A stretch of DNA of 64,000 nucleotides, from assembly GCA_963791885.1 (NCBI GenBank), contig CAWBUL010000004.1, positions 1,302,001 to 1,366,000 of the forward strand. Reading direction: 5' to 3'. Shown piece after piece: positions 17,894 to 26,471 of the stretch. Position numbers and translations under genes: made by a program. The notes under the pieces were generated by a model that was given only the letters and a program-made list of their open reading frames with translations, made no database searches and was not told where the DNA came from. The stretch comes from CAVSUZ01 sp963791885 (GTDB lineage Bacteria > Pseudomonadota > Alphaproteobacteria > Acetobacterales > Acetobacteraceae). Every line of letters starts with the position of its first letter. Position 1 is the stretch's first letter.

Positions 17894-18853
17894 TCAGGCC
17901 GCCTTGCGCAAATCGGCGAGTTGCGCACCGAGGAAGGCCGCGATCGCACCGGGGCCGGACCGGGAGGTACCGGCGATGCCTGCTTCAGCCTCGGCTTCGG
18001 GATTGTAGTTCGTGTTCGTGTTGACATCGTACACCAAACGCCGCCCGGCCGGTGTTTCGATGAACTCCACACCTGCGATGTCGATGCCGGAGGCAGCGAG
18101 GAAACGCTCGATCTTATCGCACAGCGCCGGGTCGATGCCCGGAATGACGCGGAAGCGGGCAGGGGCTTCGCCAACCGGGCAGGCAGCGTCGCCGACAGCG
18201 CAGGCGTCGGCCGGGCAGAGTTCGAAGCCTTGGGTGGTATCCACCTCGACAGCATAGAGGAAGCGGCCGCCGACGAACTCGGCGCGGGTGATCACCGGCC
18301 GTGGGGCGCGGACGTATTCCTGCAGAAGCTGCAGCCCGTCTACCGGCGGTTCGTACGCGGGGCTGTCGGCATAGGCCGCAAGAGCATCCACGTCCTGGAA
18401 AAGCTGCACGCCCAGACCCTTACCGCCGCGATTTGGCTTGAGAATGACCGGCCCGGCCGCAAAGTGCCGGCGCGCGGCGGGCACGATCTGGTCGCGACCG
18501 GCGGTCAGAACTGTGTGGGGGACGGCTATGCCGTGGCGCTCCAGAGCGGCGTATTGGCGGACCTTGCTGATCTCCAGATCCAGCGCACCAGGTCCGTTGA
18601 TGACGCTGCGGCCCCAGCGTGTGAGCCAAGCGAGAACTGCCGCGGTCAGTTCGGCGCTGAAGCGATGATCCCGAGTGTGAGAGGAAGCGCTCATCCGATT
18701 GTAGAACACGCCTTCGGGGGGCGGCGCGGCCAGATCGAACGTCGCTTCATGAAGGAACCACTCGGTCCAGGGCAGGCGGCCGCGATTGAAGGCTTCGGCC
18801 AGCGGTGGCAGCCAGGCGGGGTTCTCGTGCAGGACGTGGATGCGAGCGGGCAT
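17894..18853 (-). CDS. ATP-grasp enzyme (RimK / glutathione synthase-like)
   Basis: This protein of about 319 residues starts at MPARIHVL (18853), with GAGAGAAG upstream. The ATP-grasp fold is indicated by the nucleotide-binding segment GPVILKPNRGGKGLGVQLF (about 140-158) and the metal-binding end DVNTNTNYNPEAE (about 285-297). Such enzymes ligate an acid to an amine using ATP. The exact ligation is unknown, and a RimK-like or alpha-L-glutamate ligase is plausible. The gene lies downstream of trpF with a gap of about 120 bp, so it may have its own promoter. Confidence 0.75.
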   Translation of the reverse strand: MPARIHVLHENPAWLPPLAEAFNRGRLPWTEWFLHEATFDLAAPPPEGVFYNRMSASSHTRDHRFSAELTAAVLAWLTRWGRSVINGPGALDLEISKVRQYAALERHGIAVPHTVLTAGRDQIVPAARRHFAAGPVILKPNRGGKGLGVQLFQDVDALAAYADSPAYEPPVDGLQLLQEYVRAPRPVITRAEFVGGRFLYAVEVDTTQGFELCPADACAVGDAACPVGEAPARFRVIPGIDPALCDKIERFLAASGIDIAGVEFIETPAGRRLVYDVNTNTNYNPEAEAEAGIAGTSRSGPGAIAAFLGAQLADLRKAA

Positions 18854-18971
18854 GCGACTTCTCTCGGGAGTATCGAAGCCAAGAGAGAAGGATTTTTCCT
18901 GATCGACGCAAGTGCCCCAGATAAATAGCGACCCGTTCCTCTCTAGCCGCTGATCTGCAGGAGAGTTTTTT

Positions 18972-19622
18972 CTAAGCGGCACCCGATAGAGCAGTGTGAT
19001 CCACGCTTCGTGCCGCAGCGACGAATTGCCTGATAAGCGTCGGGTCCTTCACACCTGGGGCGCGCTCCACCCCTGACGACACGTCTACAGCCTGGGCACC
19101 TGAGACGCGGATTGCGTCGGCGACGTTGGCCGCCCTCAGGCCGCCGGCCAAGCTCCAGGGACAAGGCGCTATCCAATCGCACAGAATGTGCCAGTCGAAT
19201 TGCACCGCGTTGCCACCGGGGCGAGTGGCGCCCCGCGGCGGTTTGGCCTCGATCACCAGGCGTTCGACCTCGACCGGTGCTGCGCGGGGCAGGTCGGATG
19301 TGGCCGCGACGCCAAGCGCCTGCCAGATGGGAACCCCGAACCGCTCGTGCAGGCCCGCGACAGGACCGTAGACCTGAAGCGCCGTCAGCGGCACGGCGTC
19401 CAATACTGCGTGCACAGCGTCGTCTTCGAACGGGGCAACGAACAGACCCACCAGACCGGCACCCCCGATGCCCCGTGCGGCGAGCCGCGCAGCTTCGGGC
19501 GGGGTGAGGAAGCGGGGCGAGCGCTCGAAGAAATTCAGGCCAAGCCAATCGGCGCCTGATTCCACCGCGGCATCCCAGCCGGCTTCCTCGCGCAGGCCAC
19601 AGATCTTGATCCGGACGGTCAT
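18972..19622 (-). CDS. trpF: Phosphoribosylanthranilate isomerase
   Basis: This 216-residue TIM-barrel enzyme of tryptophan synthesis converts N-(5-phosphoribosyl)anthranilate to CdRP. The N-terminal KICGL motif carries the catalytic Cys. The phosphate-binding end is visible as LAGGLRAANV and DVSSGVERAPGVKD. Its start overlaps the pyrF stop by 4 bp (19619-19622). In many alphaproteobacteria trpB and trpA follow trpF, but here the next gene is an ATP-grasp enzyme, so the trp genes are split. Confidence 0.95.
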   Translation of the reverse strand: MTVRIKICGLREEAGWDAAVESGADWLGLNFFERSPRFLTPPEAARLAARGIGGAGLVGLFVAPFEDDAVHAVLDAVPLTALQVYGPVAGLHERFGVPIWQALGVAATSDLPRAAPVEVERLVIEAKPPRGATRPGGNAVQFDWHILCDWIAPCPWSLAGGLRAANVADAIRVSGAQAVDVSSGVERAPGVKDPTLIRQFVAAARSVDHTALSGAA

Positions 19623-20305
19623 TCTGCGATCGAGGCGGCGATCTCGCGCGCGGCGGCAGCGGGGTCGGGGACCGCCGTGATGGGGCGGCCGACGACGATC
19701 CAGTCGGCGCCGGCTTCCGCAGCCTCGCGCGGCGTCATCGTCCGCGCCTGGTCATCGAGCGACACACCCGCGGGACGGATGCCCGGTATAACCAGAGCCG
19801 GCTCGGGTCCGAGCGCGTCACGCAGAACCCGGACCTCGCGCGGGCTGCACACCAAGCCGTGTGCCCCGTTGGCCATCGCCATGCGCGCCAGCCGAACGAC
19901 TTGGTCCTCGATCGTGGATTGGACGCCCATCGCTGCAAGAGCCGATGCGTCCAGGCTGGTCAGTACCGTAACCGCAAGCAGCAGCGGCGGGTCAGGCACG
20001 TCGCGGCAGGCCTCTCGCGCGGCGGCAATCATCCGGGGACCGCCGCCGGCGTGCAGTGTTAGCATGCGGGGTTCCAGCGGCAGCAGCGAACGGACAGCGC
20101 CGGCAACGGTGTTGGGAATGTCATGCAGCTTCAGATCGAGGAAGACGGGCCGCTCGGTCACTGTCTCCACGCCGGCAGGGCCGTTAGCGGCGAAGAATTC
20201 CAGCCCGAGCTTCACCAGGCCACAAAACGGGCTAACCGCCTCAGCCCATGCGGAGGCTTGCCGTGGATCGGACGTGTCGAGGGCGACGATGAGTTGGCAG
20301 GCCAT
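19619..20305 (-). CDS. pyrF: Orotidine 5'-phosphate decarboxylase
   Basis: This 228-residue class I OMP decarboxylase performs the last step of UMP synthesis. The signature LDLKLHDIPNTV holds the catalytic Asp-Lys-Asp triad (about residues 60-70). The phosphate-binding end is GADWIVVGRPI. I start it at MACQLIVAL (20305), whose ATG shares one base with the stop of the LapA gene (TGATG), so it is translationally coupled. The longer open frame to 20683 is an artefact. Confidence 0.95.
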   Translation of the reverse strand: MACQLIVALDTSDPRQASAWAEAVSPFCGLVKLGLEFFAANGPAGVETVTERPVFLDLKLHDIPNTVAGAVRSLLPLEPRMLTLHAGGGPRMIAAAREACRDVPDPPLLLAVTVLTSLDASALAAMGVQSTIEDQVVRLARMAMANGAHGLVCSPREVRVLRDALGPEPALVIPGIRPAGVSLDDQARTMTPREAAEAGADWIVVGRPITAVPDPAAAAREIAASIAE

Positions 20306-20622
20306 CAGGGCGTCGGGGCAGCGACGGCAACCGGCCGACTCTCCACCGCCTTCAACCGTGCCTGCAAAGCCGTCACCTGCTCCTCGAGTAGACGCACGCG
20401 GGCTTCCGCCCGGCGGGCGCGCCGGCGCTGGGCGAGTTCCCCGATCCAGACGATCAGAGCGCCAAACACGAACGCAACTGCCGCGCCGATCAGGATAGCG
20501 ATCGACAAAGGTACATCCCACGTCAGGCCGGTGGGCCAGAGGCCGAGTGCGATCGGCTCTCGGTTCGAGAGCACAAAGAGAATGAGGAGGAGCAGGAAGG
20601 GGACGACGATCAGGAGACGCAT
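20305..20622 (-). CDS. lapA: LapA-domain (DUF1049) membrane protein
   Basis: This protein of about 105 residues starts at MRLLIVVPF (20622). A GTG at 20640 is an alternative start. It has two membrane helices (about 2-20 and 40-62) and a C-terminal coiled coil (RRARRAEARVRLLEEQVTAL). LapA assists LapB/YciM in controlling lipopolysaccharide synthesis in gammaproteobacteria. In alphaproteobacteria the family sits, as here, between ihfB and pyrF and its role is less clear. Confidence 0.85.
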   Translation of the reverse strand: MRLLIVVPFLLLLILFVLSNREPIALGLWPTGLTWDVPLSIAILIGAAVAFVFGALIVWIGELAQRRRARRAEARVRLLEEQVTALQARLKAVESRPVAVAAPTP

Positions 20623-20698
20623 GGGTGTGGCGTTGCCCACGAGGTTGCTTAGATCCCGCTAAGGCGGGGGCCCGCCATGACATTGTGTACCGATGCGG

Positions 20699-21028
20699 TC
20701 AAACGCGGGCGTGGGTCCGCTCAGACCGGGACTGGCCATCAGCGCCGGAGCCGCGATCAACACGTTCCCGCAACTCCTTTCCGGCCTTGAAGAACGGCAC
20801 AACCTTCTCGTCGACCGGGACGGTCTGCCCCGTTCGGGGGTTACGCCCCGTGCGGGCCTGACGGCGCTTGACGGTGAAGGCGCCGAAGCCGCGCAGTTCG
20901 ACGCGTGCGCCCTGAGCAAGGGCGCGCGTGATCTCATCGAAGATGGTGGTGACGATCACTTCGATATCGGCCGCACGAAGATGCGGGTTGGCCGCTGCAA
21001 GATCGGCGATCAGCTCGGACTTCGTCAT
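20699..21028 (-). CDS. ihfB: Integration host factor subunit beta
   Basis: This 109-residue HU/IHF-fold protein has the DNA-bending beta-arm motif RGFGAFTVKRRQARTGRNPRTGQ around residues 46-68. IHF binds and bends specific sites as a heterodimer with IHF-alpha, shaping promoters and recombination sites. It lies between sppA and lapA, the usual alphaproteobacterial order. The C-terminal tail after KAGKELRERV is about 15 residues longer than the E. coli protein. Confidence 0.95.
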   Translation of the reverse strand: MTKSELIADLAAANPHLRAADIEVIVTTIFDEITRALAQGARVELRGFGAFTVKRRQARTGRNPRTGQTVPVDEKVVPFFKAGKELRERVDRGSGADGQSRSERTHARV

Positions 21029-21046
21029 TCCCCGCCTTTGAGCGGT

Positions 21047-21973
21047 TTACGCACCAGAACGTTGCCAGAGCACCGCGCGGGCGTCAAGCGTAAGCCATTG
21101 TGTTCCAATGCTTTTCACGACGGCATTAACGACGGGTGTCAGCATGCTGGAGAGCGTGCGGGCGATGAAGCCCTGGTCCGATATTTCCTGGACCGGGAGC
21201 GAGGCGGGAATCCCGCGGTTCTGTGCCAACCATCTGCGCGCCTCAGGCTGACCTCCGATGGCATCGACCAAGCCCAGTTTCAGCGCCTGCTGCCCGGTAT
21301 AGGGTCGGCCATCGGCGATCTTCCGCACTCGATCTGGATCCATGTGACGCCCGGTCGCAACCATGGCGACGAACTGATTGTAAAGGTTCATCACCAGGTC
21401 CTGGAGCATCTGCCGCCCTTCGGGCGAGAGGGGCTGAGTCAAGCCAGGCTCGTCCTTGAGCGGACCAGACTTGATGACCTCGGTGCTGACACCGATCTTG
21501 CCGAGCAGACCGGAGATGTCGGGGGCTTCCAGAAACACGCCGATTGAGCCGGTGAGCGTACCTTCGCGGGCAAATATGCGAGCGGCCGGTACGGCGATCA
21601 TGTAACCGGCTGACGCCGCAACACTACCCAGGACGGCGACGACGGGCTTGACCGCGGCGACGCCGGCGATGGCGTCGTGCAGAGCCTCCCCGCCTCCGAC
21701 GCTGCCGCCAGGGCTATCGATCGAGACAATCATGGCCTTGGCGGAGCGGTCGCGGCCCACCCGGGCGATAGCTCTTTCCAGGTTCGCATCGTCCGTGATG
21801 ATGCCGTCAATCCGCACCAGAGCGACATGGCCGCCGGAGAAGCGAAACAGGCCGTGGCCACGCACGGCCACCAGAACCGCGGCAACAACCGCCAGCACCG
21901 CGATGACCCGCCAAGCGATCAGGCGGCGCTTGAGGCGCCGCCTGTCCAAAAGGAGATCAGTTTCGAAGGACAC
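21047..21973 (-). CDS. sppA: Signal peptide peptidase SppA (S49)
   Basis: This 308-residue short-form SppA has one N-terminal membrane helix (about 20-42). The S49 protease core shows VSIDSPGGSVGGGEALHDAI and the nucleophile Ser in GSVAASAGYMIAV, followed by the TLTGSIGV segment. It degrades cleaved signal peptides in the inner membrane and forms a homo-oligomer with the Ser-Lys dyad. It lies 24 bp after rpsA and 18 bp before ihfB, so all three are probably one transcript. Confidence 0.93.
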   Translation of the reverse strand: MSFETDLLLDRRRLKRRLIAWRVIAVLAVVAAVLVAVRGHGLFRFSGGHVALVRIDGIITDDANLERAIARVGRDRSAKAMIVSIDSPGGSVGGGEALHDAIAGVAAVKPVVAVLGSVAASAGYMIAVPAARIFAREGTLTGSIGVFLEAPDISGLLGKIGVSTEVIKSGPLKDEPGLTQPLSPEGRQMLQDLVMNLYNQFVAMVATGRHMDPDRVRKIADGRPYTGQQALKLGLVDAIGGQPEARRWLAQNRGIPASLPVQEISDQGFIARTLSSMLTPVVNAVVKSIGTQWLTLDARAVLWQRSGA

Positions 21974-21997
21974 CGATCAGTGACCGTAGGCCACAGA

Positions 21998-23740
21998 TCA
22001 GTTCTCGGATTGCGCCTGCTGATTGCGGCGACGGATGGCGGCCCCAAGGATGTCGCCCAGCGAGGCACCGGAATCGGAAGAGCCAAATTCCGCCATAGCC
22101 TGCTTCTCCTCCTCCATTTCCTTGCCCTTGATGGTGAGCTGCAGCTTGCGGGCCGAACGGTCGATCGCCGTGACCTTCGCGTCCACCTTCTCGCCCACCG
22201 CGAAGCGGTCCGGCCGCTGATCGGCCTTGTCGCGGGCCAATTCAGAGCGGCGGATGAAGCCGGTCAGCACCTCGCCGACCTTTACCTCAACGCCATTGGT
22301 CTGGATGGAGGTGACCACGCCGGTAACGATGCCACCCTTATGCACGCCTTCCAGTGCGGAAGCCGCCGGATCGTCCCTAAGTTGCTTCATGCCGAGGCTG
22401 ATGCGCTCTTTCTCGACATCAACGTCCAGCACCTTGGCCTTGACCATGTCGCCCTTGTTGTAGTGGGCGATGGCGAGTTCGCCGGGCTCGTCCCAGGAAA
22501 TGTCGGACATGTGGACCATGCCATCGATATCCGGGCCGAGGCCGATGAACAAACCAAATTCCGTAATGTTGTGCACTTCCCCTTCGACCTCGGTGCCGAT
22601 CGGGTGGTCGTCGACGAACTGTTCCCAAGGATTGCGCTGCACCTGCTTGAGGCCGAGCGAGATACGGCGCTTGGACGCGTCGACGTCCAGCACCACGACT
22701 TCCACTTCCTGGCTGGTGGAGACGATCTTCCCGGGATGCACGTTCTTCTTGGTCCACGACATTTCCGAGACGTGTACCAAGCCTTCGACACCAGGTTCGA
22801 GTTCGACGAAAGCGCCGTAGTCGGTGATGTTGGTGACGCGGCCGGAGAACTTGGCGCCGACCGGGTATTTGACCTCCACACCCTCCCACGGATCGGTCTC
22901 GAGCTGCTTCATGCCGAGGCTGATGCGCTGGGTCTCCGGGTTGAAGCGGATGACCTGCACCTTGACCTGCTGGCCGATCTGCAAGGCCTCGTTCGGGTGG
23001 TTGATGCGCCGCCACGCGATGTCGGTGACGTGGAGAAGACCATCAACGCCGCCCAGATCGACGAAGGCGCCGTAGTCAGTGATGTTCTTCACCACGCCGT
23101 CGAGGATCTGACCCTCCTTGAGACCCTGGATCAGCTCGCTGCGCTGCTCGGCGCGGGTTTCTTCCAGCACGGCGCGGCGGGAGACGACGATATTGCCGCG
23201 GGCGCGGTCCATCTTGAGGATCTGGAAGGGCTGTGGCGTGCCCATCAGCGGCGTGACGTCGCGGACCGGGCGGATATCGACCTGGGAGCCAGGCAGGAAC
23301 GCCACGGCGCCGCCAAGATCGACGGTGAAGCCGCCCTTCACCCGGCCATAGATCGTGCCGTTGACCCGCTGTTGGGTGTCGAACGCCTTTTCCAGGCTGG
23401 ACCAAGCCTCTTCCCTCCGCGCCTTCTCGCGCGACAGAACGATGGAGCCGTCCTTGTCCTCATAGCGTTCGATATAGAGATCAATGGTGTCGCCGGGCTG
23501 CACCTCGGGCTTGCCGCCACCGGGGGGGGCAAACTCCTTGAGCGGCACGCGGCCCTCGGACTTCAGGCCGACATCGACGATGACGAACTCGTCTGTCAGG
23601 CGCTGGACGCGCCCGGTAACAACCGAGCCGTCGAAGCCGCTGTCGCGGCCTAGCGTTTCATCAAGGAGCGCGGCGAAATTCTCGCCTTTGAAATGATCCG
23701 GCGCAGGCTCGTAGGCGCGGGCGGTGGCGGATGCTGCCAT
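21998..23740 (-). CDS. rpsA: 30S ribosomal protein S1
   Basis: This protein of about 580 residues starts at MAASATARAYEP (23740). It carries six S1/OB-fold repeats. The most conserved of them show ITDYGAFVDLGGVDGLLHVTDI, ITDYGAFVELEPGVEGLVHVSE and ITEFGLFIGLGPDIDGMVHMSD. S1 binds mRNA and delivers it to the 30S subunit. The length matches alphaproteobacterial S1. The upstream intergenic region of about 290 bp towards the divergent DUF1194 gene must hold its promoter. The open frame extends upstream to 23881, but the family N-terminus fits the later ATG. Confidence 0.97.
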   Translation of the reverse strand: MAASATARAYEPAPDHFKGENFAALLDETLGRDSGFDGSVVTGRVQRLTDEFVIVDVGLKSEGRVPLKEFAPPGGGKPEVQPGDTIDLYIERYEDKDGSIVLSREKARREEAWSSLEKAFDTQQRVNGTIYGRVKGGFTVDLGGAVAFLPGSQVDIRPVRDVTPLMGTPQPFQILKMDRARGNIVVSRRAVLEETRAEQRSELIQGLKEGQILDGVVKNITDYGAFVDLGGVDGLLHVTDIAWRRINHPNEALQIGQQVKVQVIRFNPETQRISLGMKQLETDPWEGVEVKYPVGAKFSGRVTNITDYGAFVELEPGVEGLVHVSEMSWTKKNVHPGKIVSTSQEVEVVVLDVDASKRRISLGLKQVQRNPWEQFVDDHPIGTEVEGEVHNITEFGLFIGLGPDIDGMVHMSDISWDEPGELAIAHYNKGDMVKAKVLDVDVEKERISLGMKQLRDDPAASALEGVHKGGIVTGVVTSIQTNGVEVKVGEVLTGFIRRSELARDKADQRPDRFAVGEKVDAKVTAIDRSARKLQLTIKGKEMEEEKQAMAEFGSSDSGASLGDILGAAIRRRNQQAQSEN

Positions 23741-24033
23741 GTGGTGGGTCTGTTCCGTTGTGACCTGAAGGCCGAGATCTCGGCCGGAGGGTTCGGTTTG
23801 CGCGCTCCGTGTTTGGAACACGACTTGCCCGCAGGGACTTCCCCGCAGGCCGGGTTGAAGATTGGAAGCGAAGGCACGCATCTCGCGTGATGCGAAGGAG
23901 ATACGCCGCCCTGCCGTGAAGTCAAGCGCGATCCTGTTGTTTTATTCATCCGCTTTGAAGGGGCCGCGTGAAATGCTTGACGCGTCGCACATCGCAGCCG
24001 CAGGCTGCAGCTACTCTCGAAAAAGGAGAGATC

Positions 24034-24738
24034 ATGCTGCGGTATCTCCTTCCCCTCCTGCCTCTCCTTTTTCTCGCCCCGGTCGCGCGGGCCGCGGACG
24101 CCGTGGATGTGGCGCTGGTGATCGTCGATGATGTCTCGGGAAGCATCAACGACGACGAATATAAGCTTGAAAAACAGGGATATTATGATGCTTTCACCAA
24201 CCCGTCGATAATTTCGGCCATCCAGGGTGGGCCGATGGGCAGCATCGCAGTCGCGTTCATAGAATTCGCCGGTGCCGGGCAGGTGCAGACCGTGCTGCCG
24301 TGGGCCATCCTGAGGGATGCCGCCACGGCCAAAGACTTCGCGACGAAGATGCTCGCGGCACCCCGGTCTTCCTGGGGACACACGGCGATTGGCGACGGAA
24401 TCACCGCGGCAGAGGACGAGTTGAAGCACAGCGGTGTGCAGGCGGCGCGCCGCGTGATCGATGTCGCGGGCGACGGTACCAATAATGCGGGACGCCCGGT
24501 GCAGGAGGCGCGGGACGAAGCCGCCGGGCAGGGCATCATCATCAACGGTCTGGCAATCGCGAATGAAAGTGATATCCCGTGGCTGCAGCAGCATACCCAC
24601 CCACCTGGCGGGCTGGATAATTACTATCGCCAGAACGTCACCGCCGGGGAGACCAGCTTCGTGCTGGAAGTCCATGATTATAAGACGTTTGGTGAGGCGG
24701 TTCTGCGCAAGCTAATTCAGGAGATCGCCCTCGAGTAA
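24034..24738 (+). CDS. DUF1194 secreted protein (von Willebrand A-like)
   Basis: This 234-residue protein starts at MLRYLLPLL (24034) with an AAGGAGAG site. A signal peptide ends at about residue 20 (VARAADA). The body is a DUF1194/VWA-like domain with a MIDAS-type D-x-S-G-S (DDVSGSI, about residue 32) and DGTNNAGRP. It is probably a periplasmic or secreted metal-dependent binding protein. It is divergent from rpsA and convergent with the Cys-rich secreted protein gene. A small GCAGCC-GCA-GGCTGC hairpin lies at 23994-24008 upstream. Confidence 0.8.
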   Translation: MLRYLLPLLPLLFLAPVARAADAVDVALVIVDDVSGSINDDEYKLEKQGYYDAFTNPSIISAIQGGPMGSIAVAFIEFAGAGQVQTVLPWAILRDAATAKDFATKMLAAPRSSWGHTAIGDGITAAEDELKHSGVQAARRVIDVAGDGTNNAGRPVQEARDEAAGQGIIINGLAIANESDIPWLQQHTHPPGGLDNYYRQNVTAGETSFVLEVHDYKTFGEAVLRKLIQEIALE

Positions 24739-24756
24739 GGGCTTTACCCGAGCGGG

Positions 24757-25071
24757 CTAGGTGGTCGGTACGCCTGACAAACGCACACCCCAGTCATTCG
24801 GCCAGACTTCCTTCTTCGGTGACATGGTGCGACACAATCGGCATTCCCGGGGGAAGCCGTTGGTGCCGTCCAGCCACCAGCAGCCGGCAGCGTTGGGGTG
24901 GGATTCGCAAGCGGCAAGGCAGGCGCCCGGCGTGCCCGTGTCGCCGAGGTGCAACACGTCGGCATCTGACGGGCACTTGTAGAACTGTCGGAATCCGACG
25001 GCAGCCGGGGGCACCGGAGCGGCAGCAAGCGTCGGGCCCAACAGCAGGGAAATAGCGATCAGTCGGCCCAT
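24757..25071 (-). CDS. Small Cys-rich secreted protein (PAN/Apple-like)
   Basis: This 104-residue protein has a signal peptide (MGRLIAISLLLGPTLAAAP). After it come six Cys in about 50 residues, spaced as in PAN/Apple domains (KCPSDADV, ACLAACESHPNAAGCWW, ECRLCRT). PAN-like modules bind proteins or carbohydrates outside the cell. The gene is separated by only 6 bp from the TolB-like/TPR gene upstream, so the two are probably cotranscribed. Assignment to PAN is by Cys pattern only. Confidence 0.65.
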   Translation of the reverse strand: MGRLIAISLLLGPTLAAAPVPPAAVGFRQFYKCPSDADVLHLGDTGTPGACLAACESHPNAAGCWWLDGTNGFPRECRLCRTMSPKKEVWPNDWGVRLSGVPTT

Positions 25072-25077
25072 GTCAGC

Positions 25078-26304
25078 TCAGCCCGGGACGCCCGCCCGGC
25101 GCAGGCCCGCCTCATAGTATTCTCGATCGTGCGGGCGGAGCGGCGGGCGCGAGACGATCGCCGACACGGATATGTGCGGGTTGATACGGCGTAGGGCGGC
25201 CAGACACCTTTGTGCCTCGTCGCTGCGGCCAAGGTTGCCGAGAATCGCCAGCCGGACATAAAGCGCTGAGGCGTGCGACGGATTCCGTTCCAGCACCACC
25301 TCAGCCAGCATATCGGCCTCTTCCAGATGCCGGTTGAAGAACTGAGCAGTCATGAGAGCATGCTCGGCGAAGAAGATGAACGGGTCCTTCGGCGAAAGCG
25401 ACTTGCCGTTGGCCGCGTGGCTGACCGCCATCGTGTGTTCGCCGTTATAAATGCGTGACCACGCGCTCAGCGTCCACGCGAGTGCCAGGTTCGGGTTCAG
25501 TTCCGTGGCTCTGGCGTGCAGCGCCAGCGCCTTGCGCACATCGTGAAACAAGTATGATTTGACGTGACCGGCAATCGCCAGAGCGCGTGCATCCGATGGA
25601 TCCAGTTCCACGGCGCGATCAGCCGAAGCACCAGCAAGCGTCGTCACTTCACCCGGTCGTTCCACCCAGCCCTGACCGACCGCCATGATGCTCCAGTACG
25701 CGGTCCAGGTATGTGCTGCTGCATAGTCTGGATCGAGCCGCATGGCACGTTCCAACAATGTGCGCGCGCGCATAAAGCCCGCCCGCTTCATCCGAAAGAT
25801 TGCCTGGATTGCGCCTAGTACCGCGTGATGCGCATCGGCGACACCAGTGCGGATCAAACTCTCTTCCTGGACATCCACTGCAGCATCCGGCTCAATCTGA
25901 GCCACGATCGCGGAAGCGAGGCGGACTTGCAGCGAATAGAGGTCGGCCAGGCGGCCATCGAACCGACCGGCCCAGATCACCTCGAAATCCAGCACGACGT
26001 CGAGCAGTCGGACATCGATCTGCACATCCTTGCCGCTGATGTTCATCGTTCCGTCAACGATATAGTCGAGCTGGCTGGCGCGTGCGCGAGAAGGCGTGTC
26101 CGCCACCGGACCCGCCCCATCCCAGAAAGTTGCCGTTGCAACGAGTCGTGGGGAGCGGAAGCGGGCCAGGGCTCCCGACACCTCCTCCGCCAAGCCCAGG
26201 GCCAGTCCATGCTCGAGCTGAGCGTCCGCACTGCGGAACGGCAGGACCGCAATTCGCCAGCCCAGCTGCTGGGCATGAAAATCCATCAAATAGGACGGGT
26301 TCAC
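25078..26304 (-). CDS. TolB-like / TPR-repeat protein without effector domain
   Basis: This 408-residue protein starts at a GTG (26304), with an ATG at 26286 as an alternative. The N-terminal roughly 120 residues (IAVLPFRSADAQLEHGLALG to LDYIVDGTMNISGKDVQI) match the TolB-like domain found in CadC-type and adenylate-cyclase proteins. The rest is TPR helices (LERAMRLDPDYAAAH, ALHARATELNPNLALA, VVLERNPSHASALY). Proteins of this type usually carry an N-terminal DNA-binding or cyclase domain, which is absent here. It may be a scaffold or a family remnant. Confidence 0.75.
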   Translation of the reverse strand: MNPSYLMDFHAQQLGWRIAVLPFRSADAQLEHGLALGLAEEVSGALARFRSPRLVATATFWDGAGPVADTPSRARASQLDYIVDGTMNISGKDVQIDVRLLDVVLDFEVIWAGRFDGRLADLYSLQVRLASAIVAQIEPDAAVDVQEESLIRTGVADAHHAVLGAIQAIFRMKRAGFMRARTLLERAMRLDPDYAAAHTWTAYWSIMAVGQGWVERPGEVTTLAGASADRAVELDPSDARALAIAGHVKSYLFHDVRKALALHARATELNPNLALAWTLSAWSRIYNGEHTMAVSHAANGKSLSPKDPFIFFAEHALMTAQFFNRHLEEADMLAEVVLERNPSHASALYVRLAILGNLGRSDEAQRCLAALRRINPHISVSAIVSRPPLRPHDREYYEAGLRRAGVPG

Positions 26305-26471
26305 TTGAATGCTCGTCCACTTTCAAAATAAAGTCGGATCATCATCATGCTTGCACCGAAAACCGCCGCGCGCTCGGCGGCGAAACAGAAAGCGCCAGAG
26401 GGATTGCGATTGTCCCACTGCCCAGTTTACCGCTACTGGCAGGAACCGCCAATGACCAATTCGTATCCGGA

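Noticed and set aside
21677..23653. A 658-codon open frame on the plus strand opposite rpsA
   Set aside because: It is the antisense shadow of ribosomal protein S1: its residues mirror the codon pattern of rpsA, and there is no family resemblance or start signal.
26082..26471. Upstream extension of the efflux pump frame
   Set aside because: It overlaps the divergent TPR gene, and the Pro/Ser-rich residues do not fit an MFS N-terminus.
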